Assembly (NCBI GenBank): GCA_033002965.1
Contig: JAURVB010014978.1
Location: 1 to 64,000 of the forward strand
Direction: 5' to 3'
DNA from: Piper betle
Taxonomy: Eukaryota > Streptophyta > Magnoliopsida > Piperales > Piperaceae
DNA: 64,000 nt
Shown here piece by piece: positions 10,639 to 21,138 of the stretch. The notes under the pieces are model-generated. The model did no database searches and had not been told where the DNA came from. It worked only from the letters and a program-made list of their open reading frames with translations. How positions within the stretch are numbered: position 1 is the first letter of the stretch; each line of letters starts with the position of its first letter. The position numbers and the translations under genes are program-made.

Positions 10639-12822
10639 TTAGTGAACCTCCTTGAGTAGTTTTTTTCTTTCTTGAGGCATTTGTCCATACCAAGATTTCC
10701 ATGTCTTCATGTAGTGCTCAAACAGTTCCTTTATTTCTGTTAAGGGTAGCAGGAAAAATCAGGATCTCCAGAAGTATACTCAAAACACACCACAAACTTC
10801 AAACTTACGGACAAATATGAATATACTAACAGCAAAATAAAATATTAAGTGTAGCATATGAATTTAACTAGGTACAAAAAATTCACCTTGATGATGATAT
10901 CTGGGCTGAAAATTAGAGACTATGTTCTCCCATTTGCAAGCTGGTTTCCTAGTTGTCACTGCACCGGATCCTTCAACTAGGGTAGATGGGCAAAGTGGCC
11001 CATAATTATAAGCCTTTGGAGCTTTTTGCCGGAGCATTTGAATATCTTTGTTTTGGATCTCTTGGTTCACTGCAACCTTGATGGACTGCTGTTCTTCATC
11101 AGACAAAGACAGTAGTCGACACTTTGTGAAATCAGTATTTGTTACATCAGTTCCGAATACCCTTTTGACACCTTGTTTTGAATCAAGCAACAAATCACGT
11201 TCTGTTGCACATCTTTCATGATTTCTTCCCCCATAGCCTAACCATCTGAATGCTGGTTTTCTTGTGTTTGTGTGTGTCTGCAAAATCATTCCAATAATGA
11301 TAACTTGCAATTCATTCATTTTGTTTGCAAAGATCAAAAAAAAATTATGTAAACCCTGGCTCAATGTTACCTTCTGAATAAGGTTCATAGATGACAATAC
11401 ATTTGCAATGTCATAGAATCGTCGTAGTATTGCTGCAGAGTAGAATCGAAAAAGTCAGTTGTTTAACCATGGTGTCATGCAAAAACCATATCAAGAAAGT
11501 ATAAAGGAAATTTCCCTACTTTGCATATTGCCGGAGTTTGGAGTATCTCCAAGCAATAACCTTGCAGCTTCATCAAGAGGCACTATTTCCGACTGAAACA
11601 CGTTGTGTCAAGGTTAATGAAAGGCAATCATGTTAGTCAAGCATTAGGACACAAAAAAAAGGACAATTGAAGGAGTTCATGTAGCTATTTACATCTGTGG
11701 AAAGGAACAGTTTGACAAAGTTTTGAGTGAGGAGAGCCAAAGATATTTCTCTTCTATTTTCTGCAACAAACCAAAACTTGTCTTAATAGGTTTGATATTT
11801 CACTCAGAACACAGATATAGAAGCAAACATCCTCTTTGAAAGGCAACTCAGCCTAAAGTACTCAGACAGCAAACTGAAGATGCGACTGCTCACAACCTGT
11901 TGCTCTTGCACAAAATAGTAGAACTTATAATTTCACAATAACACAACGAGCACCCTGATCCTAAATTCCAGAAAGAAAACCATGCACATTAAGCTTTCTC
12001 TTGCTCTCAAACAATGAGTTGAGCTAAAAAAATTTGGCTTAGTTTGATCCAATTACCGAGTCATAGTTACATAAATTTTTTACATCGCCGCAAAAGTTCT
12101 CCATCAACGCACCCTCCTGCAGAATTGCACAATCAAAACATCAGTAGCCATTAAAAACAAATCCAAGAAAAAATTCAGAAGACAGAAAACAGCTAAATTG
12201 TACCCTGAGGTCATCCAGAGCCTTTGGGATAGCATCAAAACCCTTCCAATAATAACTGTTCTTGGCTTTCCTAACTAGCACCTAAATTGAAAAACGACCA
12301 ATCCCATGATTCACATCTCCATAATCACATCGACAAAAAAAACTCACAAAAAAAAAATCATTACTCCAATGCTCTCGAGCACGTTCACAATATCATATAT
12401 CCTTCTCTTCTCGAAACCTAAACATCCAATCCAAATAAATAAATAAATAAATATATATATATATATACATTATATTAAAAAAGAAAAGAGAGGGAAAAAA
12501 AGATTAGATCTCAGATAAAAAAAACAACAATTCCTCATTGGAAGAAGAAGAACAGCTCGACAACCAACCTAAACTCCAAGCGGCCTCATCAAGCTCGATC
12601 AAATTGACACCGTCCCTATCATACAACTGCATAAATCTGAATAAAAAGGATCCAAATTCAATCAAACAGTTTCCGGAACCAAGAACTGAACCAGGCGAAA
12701 AAGACCAAAAAGTAAAACAGTTGAGTACTTGAAGCAGAGACGGCCTAAAGACTTCTGCTTTCGGCTATAGGAGTTGAGGCCAGAGGCGGAGTCGGCGAGG
12801 GAGGAGGGATCCGCGCCTCCAT
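10639..12822 (-). CDS. DEL: Atypical E2F transcription repressor (DEL/E2FE type), two apparent 1-nt deletions
   Basis: Plant DEL proteins bind E2F sites as monomers through two winged-helix domains and repress endocycle and cell-cycle genes. Ten exons can be read: 12822-12729, 12636-12569, 12417-12365, 12281-12204, 12116-12057, 11760-11693, 11592-11520, 11432-11371, 11277-10887 and 10736-10639. The first DNA-binding domain contains YSRKQKSLG, then RRIYDIVNVLES. The second contains NRREISLALLTQNFVKLF, RRFYDIANVLSS and TRKPAFRWLG. No dimerisation or transactivation domain follows, as expected for the family. Phases fit except at two points. The only ATG (12822, MEARIP) is one base out of frame with YSRKQKSLG. 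Exon 6 is 68 nt where 69 would restore both phases. Both fit a lost base in a homopolymer (GGG at 12806-12808, AAAA at 11757-11760). With both bases the product would be about 348 aa, near the family length. Otherwise it is a young pseudogene. Confidence 0.87.
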
Positions 12823-13324
12823 GGCCTTGAGATCGTCGCCGGCGGTGAGATCTTGGTTCCGGAGGAAAGTGGCGGCGGCGGCGCGAGGTTTTGTCCGGAA
12901 GTTTGAATTTCCTTTTGCCCGTTTATGTCCGGTTGGGTCCGAGCGGGGGGTTTGAATTTTGGCGGGGTTTTTTCCTCGTTGCAGTTGACTTGCCACGGCC
13001 AGAACAATTCAACGTAGTGATTAAGATTTAAATTTTAAATAATTTTAATTTTAATTGGAAAATGTTAGACAAAAATAATATTTTTAACCAAGGAATAAAC
13101 CCTATCTACCTATAAATACTTTATCGGATAATTCATTGGCCTTGTATTATCTCTTTTTTTGCCCTCTTTTGCATTTAAAAATAAATTATATAATATTATT
13201 ATTGATGTAATGAAAACAAATTAAAATTTTCATCCAAATTGATCAATGCCTCGTAATTGATCATAATGTCACTATCAACTCGTTAGGAAAAATAAAAAGA
13301 TATAAATTTTCTAAATAAGTATAA
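12823..13324. other. DEL upstream region
   Basis: 12823-13000 is GC-rich and probably 5' UTR/promoter of the minus-strand DEL gene. The frame that encodes the conserved domain stays open upstream to a TAA near 12927 but has no ATG. 13000-13324 is AT-rich with nothing recognised. Confidence 0.5.
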
Positions 13325-13930
13325 TTACAATTTAGAGACCGACGTGCTGCACCCATCAGATTCGATCAGAGAGTTATTGTAGAAGGAGGAATTAGCATGT
13401 AAATGGTTCAAAGGAAAGCAGGCTATATCCGGAGTGGACGACGACAAGCTGGCCGCGTCTATGGCTATTACAAATGATTTCGTGGCTGCGTAAATCTTAT
13501 CGTTGCATAGCACTGCGTCGTAGACGGCCAAGCTATTCTGCCCGACGGGGAACCTATGCTGTATACTCCACCGAGCGCCGACTCCCGGGCGGTAGACGAG
13601 GAAGAAACCGTCGAACTTGTGGATGGCGACGACACCGCAGTCCGGCAGCGGGGCGGCTAAGCGGAAGATGAAGTCTTGGAGGGTGGGCATGCGGCGAGTG
13701 TCTCGCAGAAGCGGCAGCCGTCGTCCGGTGGAAGGATGGAAGAAGACGAGGTTGTCGTCGCAGTCGATTTGCAGCAACCAGCCCATGTAGCTGAGCCTCG
13801 CAAGATTGGATGTTGTCTAACCAATCAACAAATTTACTCGTTCTCTTCAACCATCTCCGGTGCAGGACGTCATAGAGGCACCATTCTTCTACCTCATCGA
13901 ACAACACAAAGCATGCAAGTCTTCCCATTT
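13325..13930 (-). pseudogene. DUF295 (KIB1-4 propeller) 5' fragment, frameshifted
   Basis: Reads as the N-terminal part of the gene at 22711: MGRLACFVLFDEVEEW at 13928, then LLQIDCDDNLVFFHPSTGRR, ending at NNSLIESDG. Compared with that gene it lacks three codons (HRRWLKRTSKF instead of HQRWLMDEERTSKF) and has an extra base just after SCEA, so the rest is in another frame. It stops at 13325 with no second module. Its 5' end faces the plus-strand fragment at 13986, forming an inverted pair. Confidence 0.88.
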
Positions 13931-13985
13931 TGATATTGGAAACGGAGGTACAACGTCCGACGATGTTACAAATCTGTCAGCAACA

Positions 13986-14440
13986 AAATCGAGAAGAGAC
14001 TATTTTCGCTTCCACCGGAGGGCGGCTGCCGCTTCCGCGAGACACTCGCCGCATGCCCACCCTCCAAGACTTAATCTTCCGCTTCGCCGCCCCGCCGCCG
14101 GACTGCAGTGTTGTCGCCATCCACAAGTTCGACGGTTTCTTCCTCGTCTGCGTGCCGCCAGGGAGTCGGCGGTCGGTGGAGTATACAGCATAGGTTCCCG
14201 GTTGGGCAGAATAGCTTGGCCGTCTACGACGCAGTGCTATGCAACGATAAGATTTACGCAGCCACGAAATCATTTGTTGTCCAAGTTTGTTGGAGATCGG
14301 GGTAACGAGCTTTTGTGGCATCGTATTGGGGTGGACATAAGAAGAGATCGCCACCTGCAGTTGTAGGTGTCAGGCTTGGATTTGACAGAGCGACCGGCAA
14401 GAATATCGTTCCTTCCCCTTCATATGCCCCATTCATTAGA
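13986..14440 (+). pseudogene. DUF295 chimeric fragment (first-module middle joined to second-module C terminus)
   Basis: Begins inside the first module (GGRLPLPRDTRRMPTLQD), runs through QNSLAVYDAVLCNDKIYAAT and at about 14280 jumps to the C-terminal part of module two (SKFVGDRGNELLWHRIGVDI). Against the gene at 22711 this deletes everything between about 23180 and 24655. The joint sits on shared TTTGTTG-type sequence, so a microhomology deletion is likely. Frame changes and a stop after RRDRHLQL show it is dead. Confidence 0.88.
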
Positions 14441-15440
14441 AGAAGCCATATCCGATATGACTTAGTTGATCATTACTCTTTTCCCTGGACGGAAGTTGGA
14501 ACCCACTATTTTCTTTTAAGATTACAATAAAATAAATAAATTACAGTTTATATTTTCAAGTAACATGTCTTAAGTTGCTTTCAGAAGCAATGCGGAAGCT
14601 TCTTTCAGAAGCCAAATTTCTTTCATAGATAGTAAGATATAGATGGTAGTTCATTACTTTTGAGCAGCCAACATAATAGATAGTTTGGTTCAAATATTTG
14701 ATATATGTGATGCAAATAAGTCTAATAGGATCATAATTTACTATTTCTCACACTAACAAACCAGATTTACCATCAACTAGATCACCAGCGCCCGCTTCTA
14801 TATTCTTTCATTATTTGTCGGATTCTTTCTCTCAGATATTTACTGTTGATCTCTCTTAGTTATTGAGAATCAAGTTTCAAGTTTCTCTTTTCTTCTCATG
14901 TTGTGAAAGCAACGACAGACCAGATTACGACATTCTCAGATGTTTTCTGCTTGTTTTATGCATCATATGCCAAAAGAAGGCACTGCCTTCGACTGCCAAT
15001 GGTTGTATGAATGGGTTTAACTGAATCTGCAATATGAACATGCACATAAGAATTTCAGGTCACTTAATTTAAACACAAGTGCATCAGCAAGAACCATATT
15101 AGCTTACAGGAATAGTGAGGGAGCCCCGTTATAGAGCTGATGCAGTTGGAAGATAGATATGCAGCTTCTTCACAATAATCTTTTCTGTTAATACATATTA
15201 CTGACAACAGTAATCTAAACTATGATAGAAGCTTCAAACTCGTTGCCATGAACTCATCGGCAGGCATCGCAATAAAGGGACGTGGGACCTCAATATTATC
15301 AAACACGTTAGAGATAGACCAGTATTATTATTGTCAAGAGTCAACAAATGGAGATAGATGAAAACAAAGAGCACAGCACCAAAAACCATCTCATTTCTAC
15401 AGCTTTGAAAAAATTGTACAAATAAAAGAAACTACAGAAA
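14441..15440. repeat. Duplicated 3' flank of the DUF295 gene
   Basis: Collinear with about 24850-25820, including CTTTCAGAAGCCAAATTTC, GGCACTGCCTTCGA and the GGGAGCCCCGTTATAGAGC block. On the minus strand at about 15240-15300 it keeps a short open stretch reading EVPRPFIAMPADEF, also present at 18640 and 25690. Confidence 0.8.
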
Positions 15441-15819
15441 CGAAAGCATTTACAGTATTGCTTGTTGATGATAATTCAGATGAAAAAATTCTCTTCCTGG
15501 ATTACAAGTTACAATTTATGGTCTTTTGGCATCGTCTCCACCATTCAATTCTATAATTTATTGTCTTTTGGCATCATCTCCACCTTTCAATTCTTTTCAA
15601 GTTGGATGAGCAAATACACTCTCATATAGCCGAATGAGTAAATATCCATATATAGACTCAATGGCAATAATGATCACTAACAGCAATAACGAGAAAGAAG
15701 TGCTTAATTAAAGGTCAGTGTAAAGTTACAAGATTATTACTACTTTTTTGAGCATCATCACAATAGCATAAACCGTATAATGAAGGAATCAAGAATAAAG
15801 ACAGCATACTACTGTCGGT

Positions 15820-16745
15820 ACCCAGCTATGCTCTGCCCCAATGCCAGCATTAAGAGCAGAAACGAAATGAGGAAAAGTGTCCTGAACATGGATAAGAATA
15901 TGAAAAGTAGAAGTCAGGATCAAAGCTGGTTACTCAAATGCACAGAGCAATAGCCAAAGAGAGTAACTATATCTTTGATTCCATCATGATAACAGCCTTT
16001 CCAAATTCGCAGAGTTACTGTATTTTGTCTGTCATTAGAAGTTTTGCAAATACAACAAGCATCCACTAACTTTGAACTATAATTTTCTCCCTATCCCTGG
16101 GGTGAAGATGGACGAAAATAACATAGACCGAAAATGATCGATAAAAAATAAAATCTTACCAAAATGGAAAAGGATAATTAAAGAGTTTTCCCCTTGTCTT
16201 TTTTTTCATTTTCATACTACATTCCAAAAATTGGCACTTGGTTACAAAATATAGAAAAGGTAAGTAAAGTATATAAGTACCCTTCAAGATCATAGTTATT
16301 ACATTGTATGTGATAAGTCCAATAAATTATAAATTACATCCCTTTCCAACAATCCTTGCTAATGCAGTAATACACAAATATTAGTAAAACTGATTAAAAT
16401 CATTATCAATAGCCAATTTAAAATAAATTTTTCTCTTCTATGTGTACGGAAAAAGGATAAGCTATTCTGTTAGATCATGTACACTGTCTTTAACGATCAT
16501 AAATCTTTTGACCATTGGGGAGATAAGAAAGCACTTTAAATAACAAGAATTATATTCATCAATTTCATACCCATTTTAAAGAGATCACACTAAAAGAAAT
16601 AATGGCCAACAACAAAGTCGAAGTTTTCTTCTCGCTCCTTAAACTGCGGGACTGCTGGTCCAATAAGGTCTATGTGCACATCCACATCAGGAATAAGGGC
16701 AAGTAACTCTCCAAAAACTGCTAGCTGAAGTAGCTCTCTTTAGGT
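15820..16745 (-). pseudogene. MSS51/MYND-type protein C-terminal fragment
   Basis: Two exon-like stretches on the minus strand. About 16745-16615 reads ELLQLAVFGELLALIPDVDV followed by HIDLIGPAVPQ. About 15890-15825 reads HFVSALNAGIGAEHSWVPTV. Both resemble the C-terminal domain of plant zinc-finger MYND (MSS51-homologue) proteins, where a paired 'VGPAVP' strand and an 'NAG..A..SW.PT' motif occur. I found no MYND finger and no complete gene. This is family recognition from memory and is moderately sure. Confidence 0.5.
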
Positions 16746-17560
16746 CCTTAAGATTCATGTACAGAGACAAACATTAAGAACAAGTATTTTCACAAGATAA
16801 ATTACAGTCAACAGCAGCAACAAAGCTCAATAATTGAAACTAAAAGATTAGCCTCCACAAGTAGCATAATATAATAAGGTAAAAATCAATTTATTTGTGT
16901 TAGAACCAAGTTGGTCAAAAATCAAGTTTCATGGGAAAAGCCAACTGATGGTTTGCAACCAAATGAAAGCAAAACAAGTACCGAACATATAGATGGATTT
17001 GTATGTGGAAAAACAAAAGGTAACATCTTATGTAAGAACTAGCAAATTCTTGAAAATTTATCTTTAACCTTGTAAAGATCAACATGCTTGACCAGCGCCC
17101 AGAAAATAATAATTAAGGAGAAATGAGAGGTTTCATTGTTACATAACAACTAAGACATAATTTTTTTCCTAGTTTACTGTTTGTCTGATTTGTGATTGAT
17201 TTATAAAGAATGAGGCAGGGAGAATAACCAGAGGATATCTAAATAGTAAATTTATAAAGAATGAGACTGTTTTGAATGCCAGTTCTGTTTAACTGGCCTA
17301 TTTATTTTTCCTACGTAACCCTTTGCATATATCTGGGTATGACACTTAGAAAACCACAAAAGATCATCATTTATGTATGTCAATTAATATGCTACATTTT
17401 CATTGCTGTTTGCTTAATTACTGTTGACCGTTTGTTAAGTATTATTAGACATAACTCAAGCATTGAATCCTGTAGTGATTAATATGAAGACCATATTTAT
17501 TGGTTGATTAAGATGTTTATAAAACCTGCCCATTTCTCCCTGCATCCAGTGTTTTCATAT
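16746..17560. other. Intergenic, nothing recognised
   Basis: AT-rich. The 68-codon plus-strand ORF at 17276 has hydrophobic character only and no family signature. Confidence 0.5.
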
Positions 17561-17562
17561 GA

Positions 17563-18347
17563 GAAAGGATTTTCATCCGTGAAAATCAAGTGTTTCGTGC
17601 ATGTTGGCAGCCTATAAATGAAAGAGTGCAAGGTTTACAAGTTTATTCAGTATACAACCTCTATCATACGACTCAAAATATTATTCAAGTGAAGATATAA
17701 TTGCGTGGAACTATATCAAATTAGAGAAACATTTAATAAACAAAGATTATGATTTACCTTCCAGCTTAAAGAACCATCAGTTTCGTCAGCAACATATGAT
17801 GTAAGGTCAGACTGCGTGAAATAAAAACAAGTAACATATAACCTGTGGGCTGTGGGTTTCTCAAATTCGGACTTCTCTAAACCAGGGTGGTCTAAATCTG
17901 CCACTCACCTTACTCATCTTTCCCAGGTCTAACCCTTCAAAAATTCTTCAATGTCAAGTAAGACGGCAGACCGAACCTGTAAACAAATTCATTGAGTTTA
18001 GTATTTCTTCATATGGGTGTCCAAAAGTAACAATCTTTTAATGCTTCAAGTTATGGCTACAAAGCAAAAATGCAGATAAAGAAGTAACACCTGTTCTTAA
18101 TGTCAGCCTCCCGGCGACCAAGTCGTGGAGTATCAACTGTTAGGACAATTGCCTTGAAACCAGCGTCTTCTGCTCTTCTAACGAGTTGAGAAACCACATT
18201 TCGATCTTTCACAACCTGATAACGTTCATGATTGTAAGTATAAGACAGAGGAAAAGGATTGATTCTGAAATATGGGGAACAGTATACTTACATACAATTG
18301 GAAAAAGTGGATACCAGGCCCAGTGGAACTTCTTCAACACTGCAAAG
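17563..18347 (-). pseudogene. Glycolate-oxidase gene fragment (exons 4-7, with introns)
   Basis: Collinear with 32739-33543 of the complete gene. It holds the copies of exon 7 (TSYVADETDGSLSWK, with part of the exon's start lost), exon 6, exon 5 and most of exon 4 (GIHFFQLY). Introns are retained, so it arose by DNA duplication and not retroposition. The right edge at about 18347 breaks inside exon 4 and passes directly into the hairpin repeat at 18404. No start, no flavin-site C terminus, so not functional. Confidence 0.9.
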
Positions 18348-18403
18348 TGCCAATTAGTCGCAGCAAAAGTCATGTGTGTACCAGCTATCTTCCAACTGCA
18401 ACT

Positions 18404-18515
18404 CTATCTTCCAACTGCAGCTCTGTAACGGGGCTCCCTCATTATTCATGTAAGCTAATATGGTTCTTGCTGAATAATGAGGGAGCCCCGTTACAGAGCT
18501 GCAGTTGAAAGATAG
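18404..18515. repeat. 45-bp-arm hairpin with 22-nt loop
   Basis: Left arm 18404-18448 and right arm 18471-18515 are reverse complements at 44 of 45 positions; the loop is 18449-18470. The arm contains GGGGCTCCCTCATTATTCA. The same sequence occurs once, without its inverted partner, at about 15115-15165 and 25525-25575. An extra partial copy of CTATCTTCCAACTGCA precedes the left arm. Confidence 0.93.
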
Positions 18516-18840
18516 ATCTGCAGCGTCTTCACTATAATCTGATAAGATAGCTAGTGCACCCATCTTTTCTATTAATTTTCGGGACAGCAATACATTTAAC
18601 AGACAACAATAATCTAAACTATGATAAAAGCTTCAAACTAGTTTGCGAACTCATCAGCAGGCATCACAAGGAAGGGACGTGGAACCTCAATATAATCTAA
18701 CAGATTAGAGATAGACCAGTATTATTATTGTCAAGAAACAATAAATTGAGATAGACAAAAATAAAGAGCACAGCCCCAAAAACCAACTCATTCTACAGCT
18801 TTGAAAAAATTGTACAAACAAAGCAAACTACAGAGACGAA
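18516..18840. repeat. Third copy of the DUF295 3'-flank unit
   Basis: Matches 15150-15440 and 25580-25810 (ACCAGTATTATTATTGTCAAG, AGCTTTGAAAAAATTGTACA). Its minus strand at about 18640-18690 reads EVPRPFLVMPADEFAN then stop. Confidence 0.8.
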
Positions 18841-18859
18841 CTTTGCACCCGGAGGTATA

Positions 18860-18980
18860 AGAATGAGTCGGTGAGCCATGCAGTTGTGGGTTCCACCTAT
18901 AGGTATAGGGTTTGGACATGACAAAGCCACCAGCAAGAATATTGTTACTTCCCCCTTCATATGCCCAACTCAGTAGAAGA
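18860..18980 (+). pseudogene. DUF295 C-terminal remnant
   Basis: Translates to WVPPIGIGFGHDKATSKNIV and SPFICPTQ then stop, matching the last 30 codons of the gene at 22711 (VPVGVRLGYDRATGMNIV). Nothing upstream belongs to the gene. Confidence 0.75.
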
Positions 18981-19264
18981 AGCTTATTTAAGGTAAATGA
19001 CTTCTTTTCTGGAAAAAAAATGGTAGAAAACTTAGTTAATTGTTCATGACTTTTTCTTTTTTTCTAAATTAGTAGTTCATTACCGTGATGTTGCCTTCAA
19101 AAAGAAATTAGCAATTTTATGACCTAAATGATGAGGTGGCCATGGAATTGCTCTTCATGCATGGTCATGGCCATAATTCTGTGCACATACATGACTTTTG
19201 CTGCGACTAATTGGCTCTTTGCAGAGTTGAAGAAGTTGCATCCATAGGGCCTGGTATCTACTTT

Positions 19265-20130
19265 TTCCAATTGTATGTAAGTATATTATGCATTAATTAA
19301 GGAATATAGAGGCTATATTCCATGTATTTCTACATTTATGTATTTATATGCACAACATATTTGTATTTACAATATATAAACTTCACATTTATGTGTTCCT
19401 TCTTCTCCTCTCTTTGGGCAAAGTTATAACTTGTCATTAAAAACTTCCTAACTTGTCCTTCTTTCTACCTTATTATGAATTAATTAAGGAATATAGAGGC
19501 TATATCTATGTATCTCTACATTCATGTATTTCTATACACGACGTATTTGTATTTACAATATATGTCCATGTACATATAGTTATAGATATCTATATAGATG
19601 ATAGGTATCTATATTCATATACATGAATTTCATATCTTTACCAGAAAAACTCACTCAGACTTCTTACCTATAAAAATAATATAAATAATTATATATATTA
19701 GTGGCTCCTTTAATTTAAAATTCTTTCACAACATTTGTATGTAAATACCTTATGAACTATTCTAACTTTTAATAGTCCGATTGTCATTCGTATTTTCAAA
19801 AATATTTTTAAACTTTAAAAACTCTTTAATCAACTTGACTATATAGCTTGCCAGATCAACTCTATAAATGACATTGCAAAAATTATAAATGACATCACAG
19901 AAATTAAATTTGTAATTAACTATTTAAGTCATATGATAAAAGAAATCAAAATTTCCTATTTTTCTTTAACTATATAATAGCTAAACAAACATTTTAAAGT
20001 AATATAAATCATATATTTATCAATTTCAAATATCAAAAGAGCAATATATACTAATTTTGGATAACTTTTTATTTACATAATTAAATTTTTAATATTAAAA
20101 AAGACGTTGAGTCGGCTTTGAGTCAACTCA
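19265..20130. repeat. AT-rich repeat, direct copy of 8260-9530
   Basis: Holds two tandem-like copies of the TGCATTAATTAAGGAATATA unit, then ATATCTTTACC..AAAA.CTCAC, then a GTTGAGTCGGCTTTGAGTC terminus. 19095-19215 also matches 28130-28240. No coding potential. Confidence 0.75.
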
Positions 20131-20640
20131 AGCTGAATTACTCCATGACATGCTAAATAAAATATGAGTTTCAAGTTTTTTAACTATATATTTATATATA
20201 TCGTCAATATCACACAAGTTATATATTTTAGGAATTAATTAGTTTTAAAATTGCAATAAAGTTTGCACAGTTACTTCTTAATTAGTTTAGTAGATGATTA
20301 CTCAAAAATATATCTATTTGTAGCACTACTTTAGTAAATGATTACTCAAAAATATATCTATATGTAGCACAATTTAAAAATAAAAACTCGGGCTCGACTC
20401 GGCATGTCATAAAGTGGAGTAAACTCAAAGCCGAGTCAAAGTCATTTATATTAAATTTTTAATTAATGTAAATAAAGAGTTACATGAAATTAGTGTATAT
20501 TATTCTTTTGACACTTAAAATTAATAAATATATTATTTAATTATTAACATATTTAGTTAGCTAATCTAAAAAAAAGATGATATATTTTGATAACTTTTAT
20601 GGCTTGATTCGGAAAGTCAATTATAAAATTAATTGATTGA
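19860..20640. repeat. Imperfect foldback repeat
   Basis: About 19920-20125 and 20410-20640 are inverted relative to each other: GAGTCGGCTTTGAGTCAACTC on the left, GAGTAAACTCAAAGCCGAGTC on the right, followed by matching ATTTACATAATTAAATT / AATTAATGTAAAT. The spacer has a ~44-bp tandem duplication (ATGATTACTCAAAAATATAT at about 20294 and 20338). Confidence 0.7.
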
Positions 20641-20884
20641 ATAAGTTATTAAATAGAGTTGACTTGATGAGTGTTTTTAGAGTAAAAAGGAATTTTAAAA
20701 TTATAGTATATAATTTTTTTCTTTCAATGGATGGGTCTATATCCTTGCGTGTAGGTGTTGCGTGCACTCCCCAAGGATGTACATGGGGACGATCGCAATT
20801 CTGGCCGTTGATGATCTCGATTATTTGATGTGGATTTTCCAAACGTAAATTAAGCCTTACAATTTGGGTATAATAGATTGCTCA

Positions 20885-21100
20885 TTAGCAACCAGCCCAT
20901 GTAGATGGGATATCGTTTAACAAATCAACAAATTTACTCGTTCTCTCCTCATCCATTAACCATCTCCAGTGCAGGACGTCGTGCTGATTCTCCTACCTCC
21001 TCGAACAACACAAAGAATGCAAGTCCTCCCATTTTGATATTGGAAACTGAGCTTCACCGTCCAATGTTGTTACAAATCTGTGAACAATAAAATCGAGAAG
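20885..21100 (-). pseudogene. DUF295 5' end fragment, inverted
   Basis: Reverse complement of the start of the gene at 22711: contains the CTGCACTGGAGATGGTTAATG and GAACGAGTAAATTTGTTGAT region and the sequence before the ATG. It forms the outer end of the left arm of the large palindrome, so the gene start exists twice, head to head. Confidence 0.85.
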
Positions 21101-21138
21101 AGACTGTTATCATTTACAGCAACAACAATAAATTAACC

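Noticed and set aside
12538..12732. Plus-strand ORF of 64 codons
   Set aside because: Overlaps DEL exon 2 and intron 1 on the opposite strand and shows no conserved feature.
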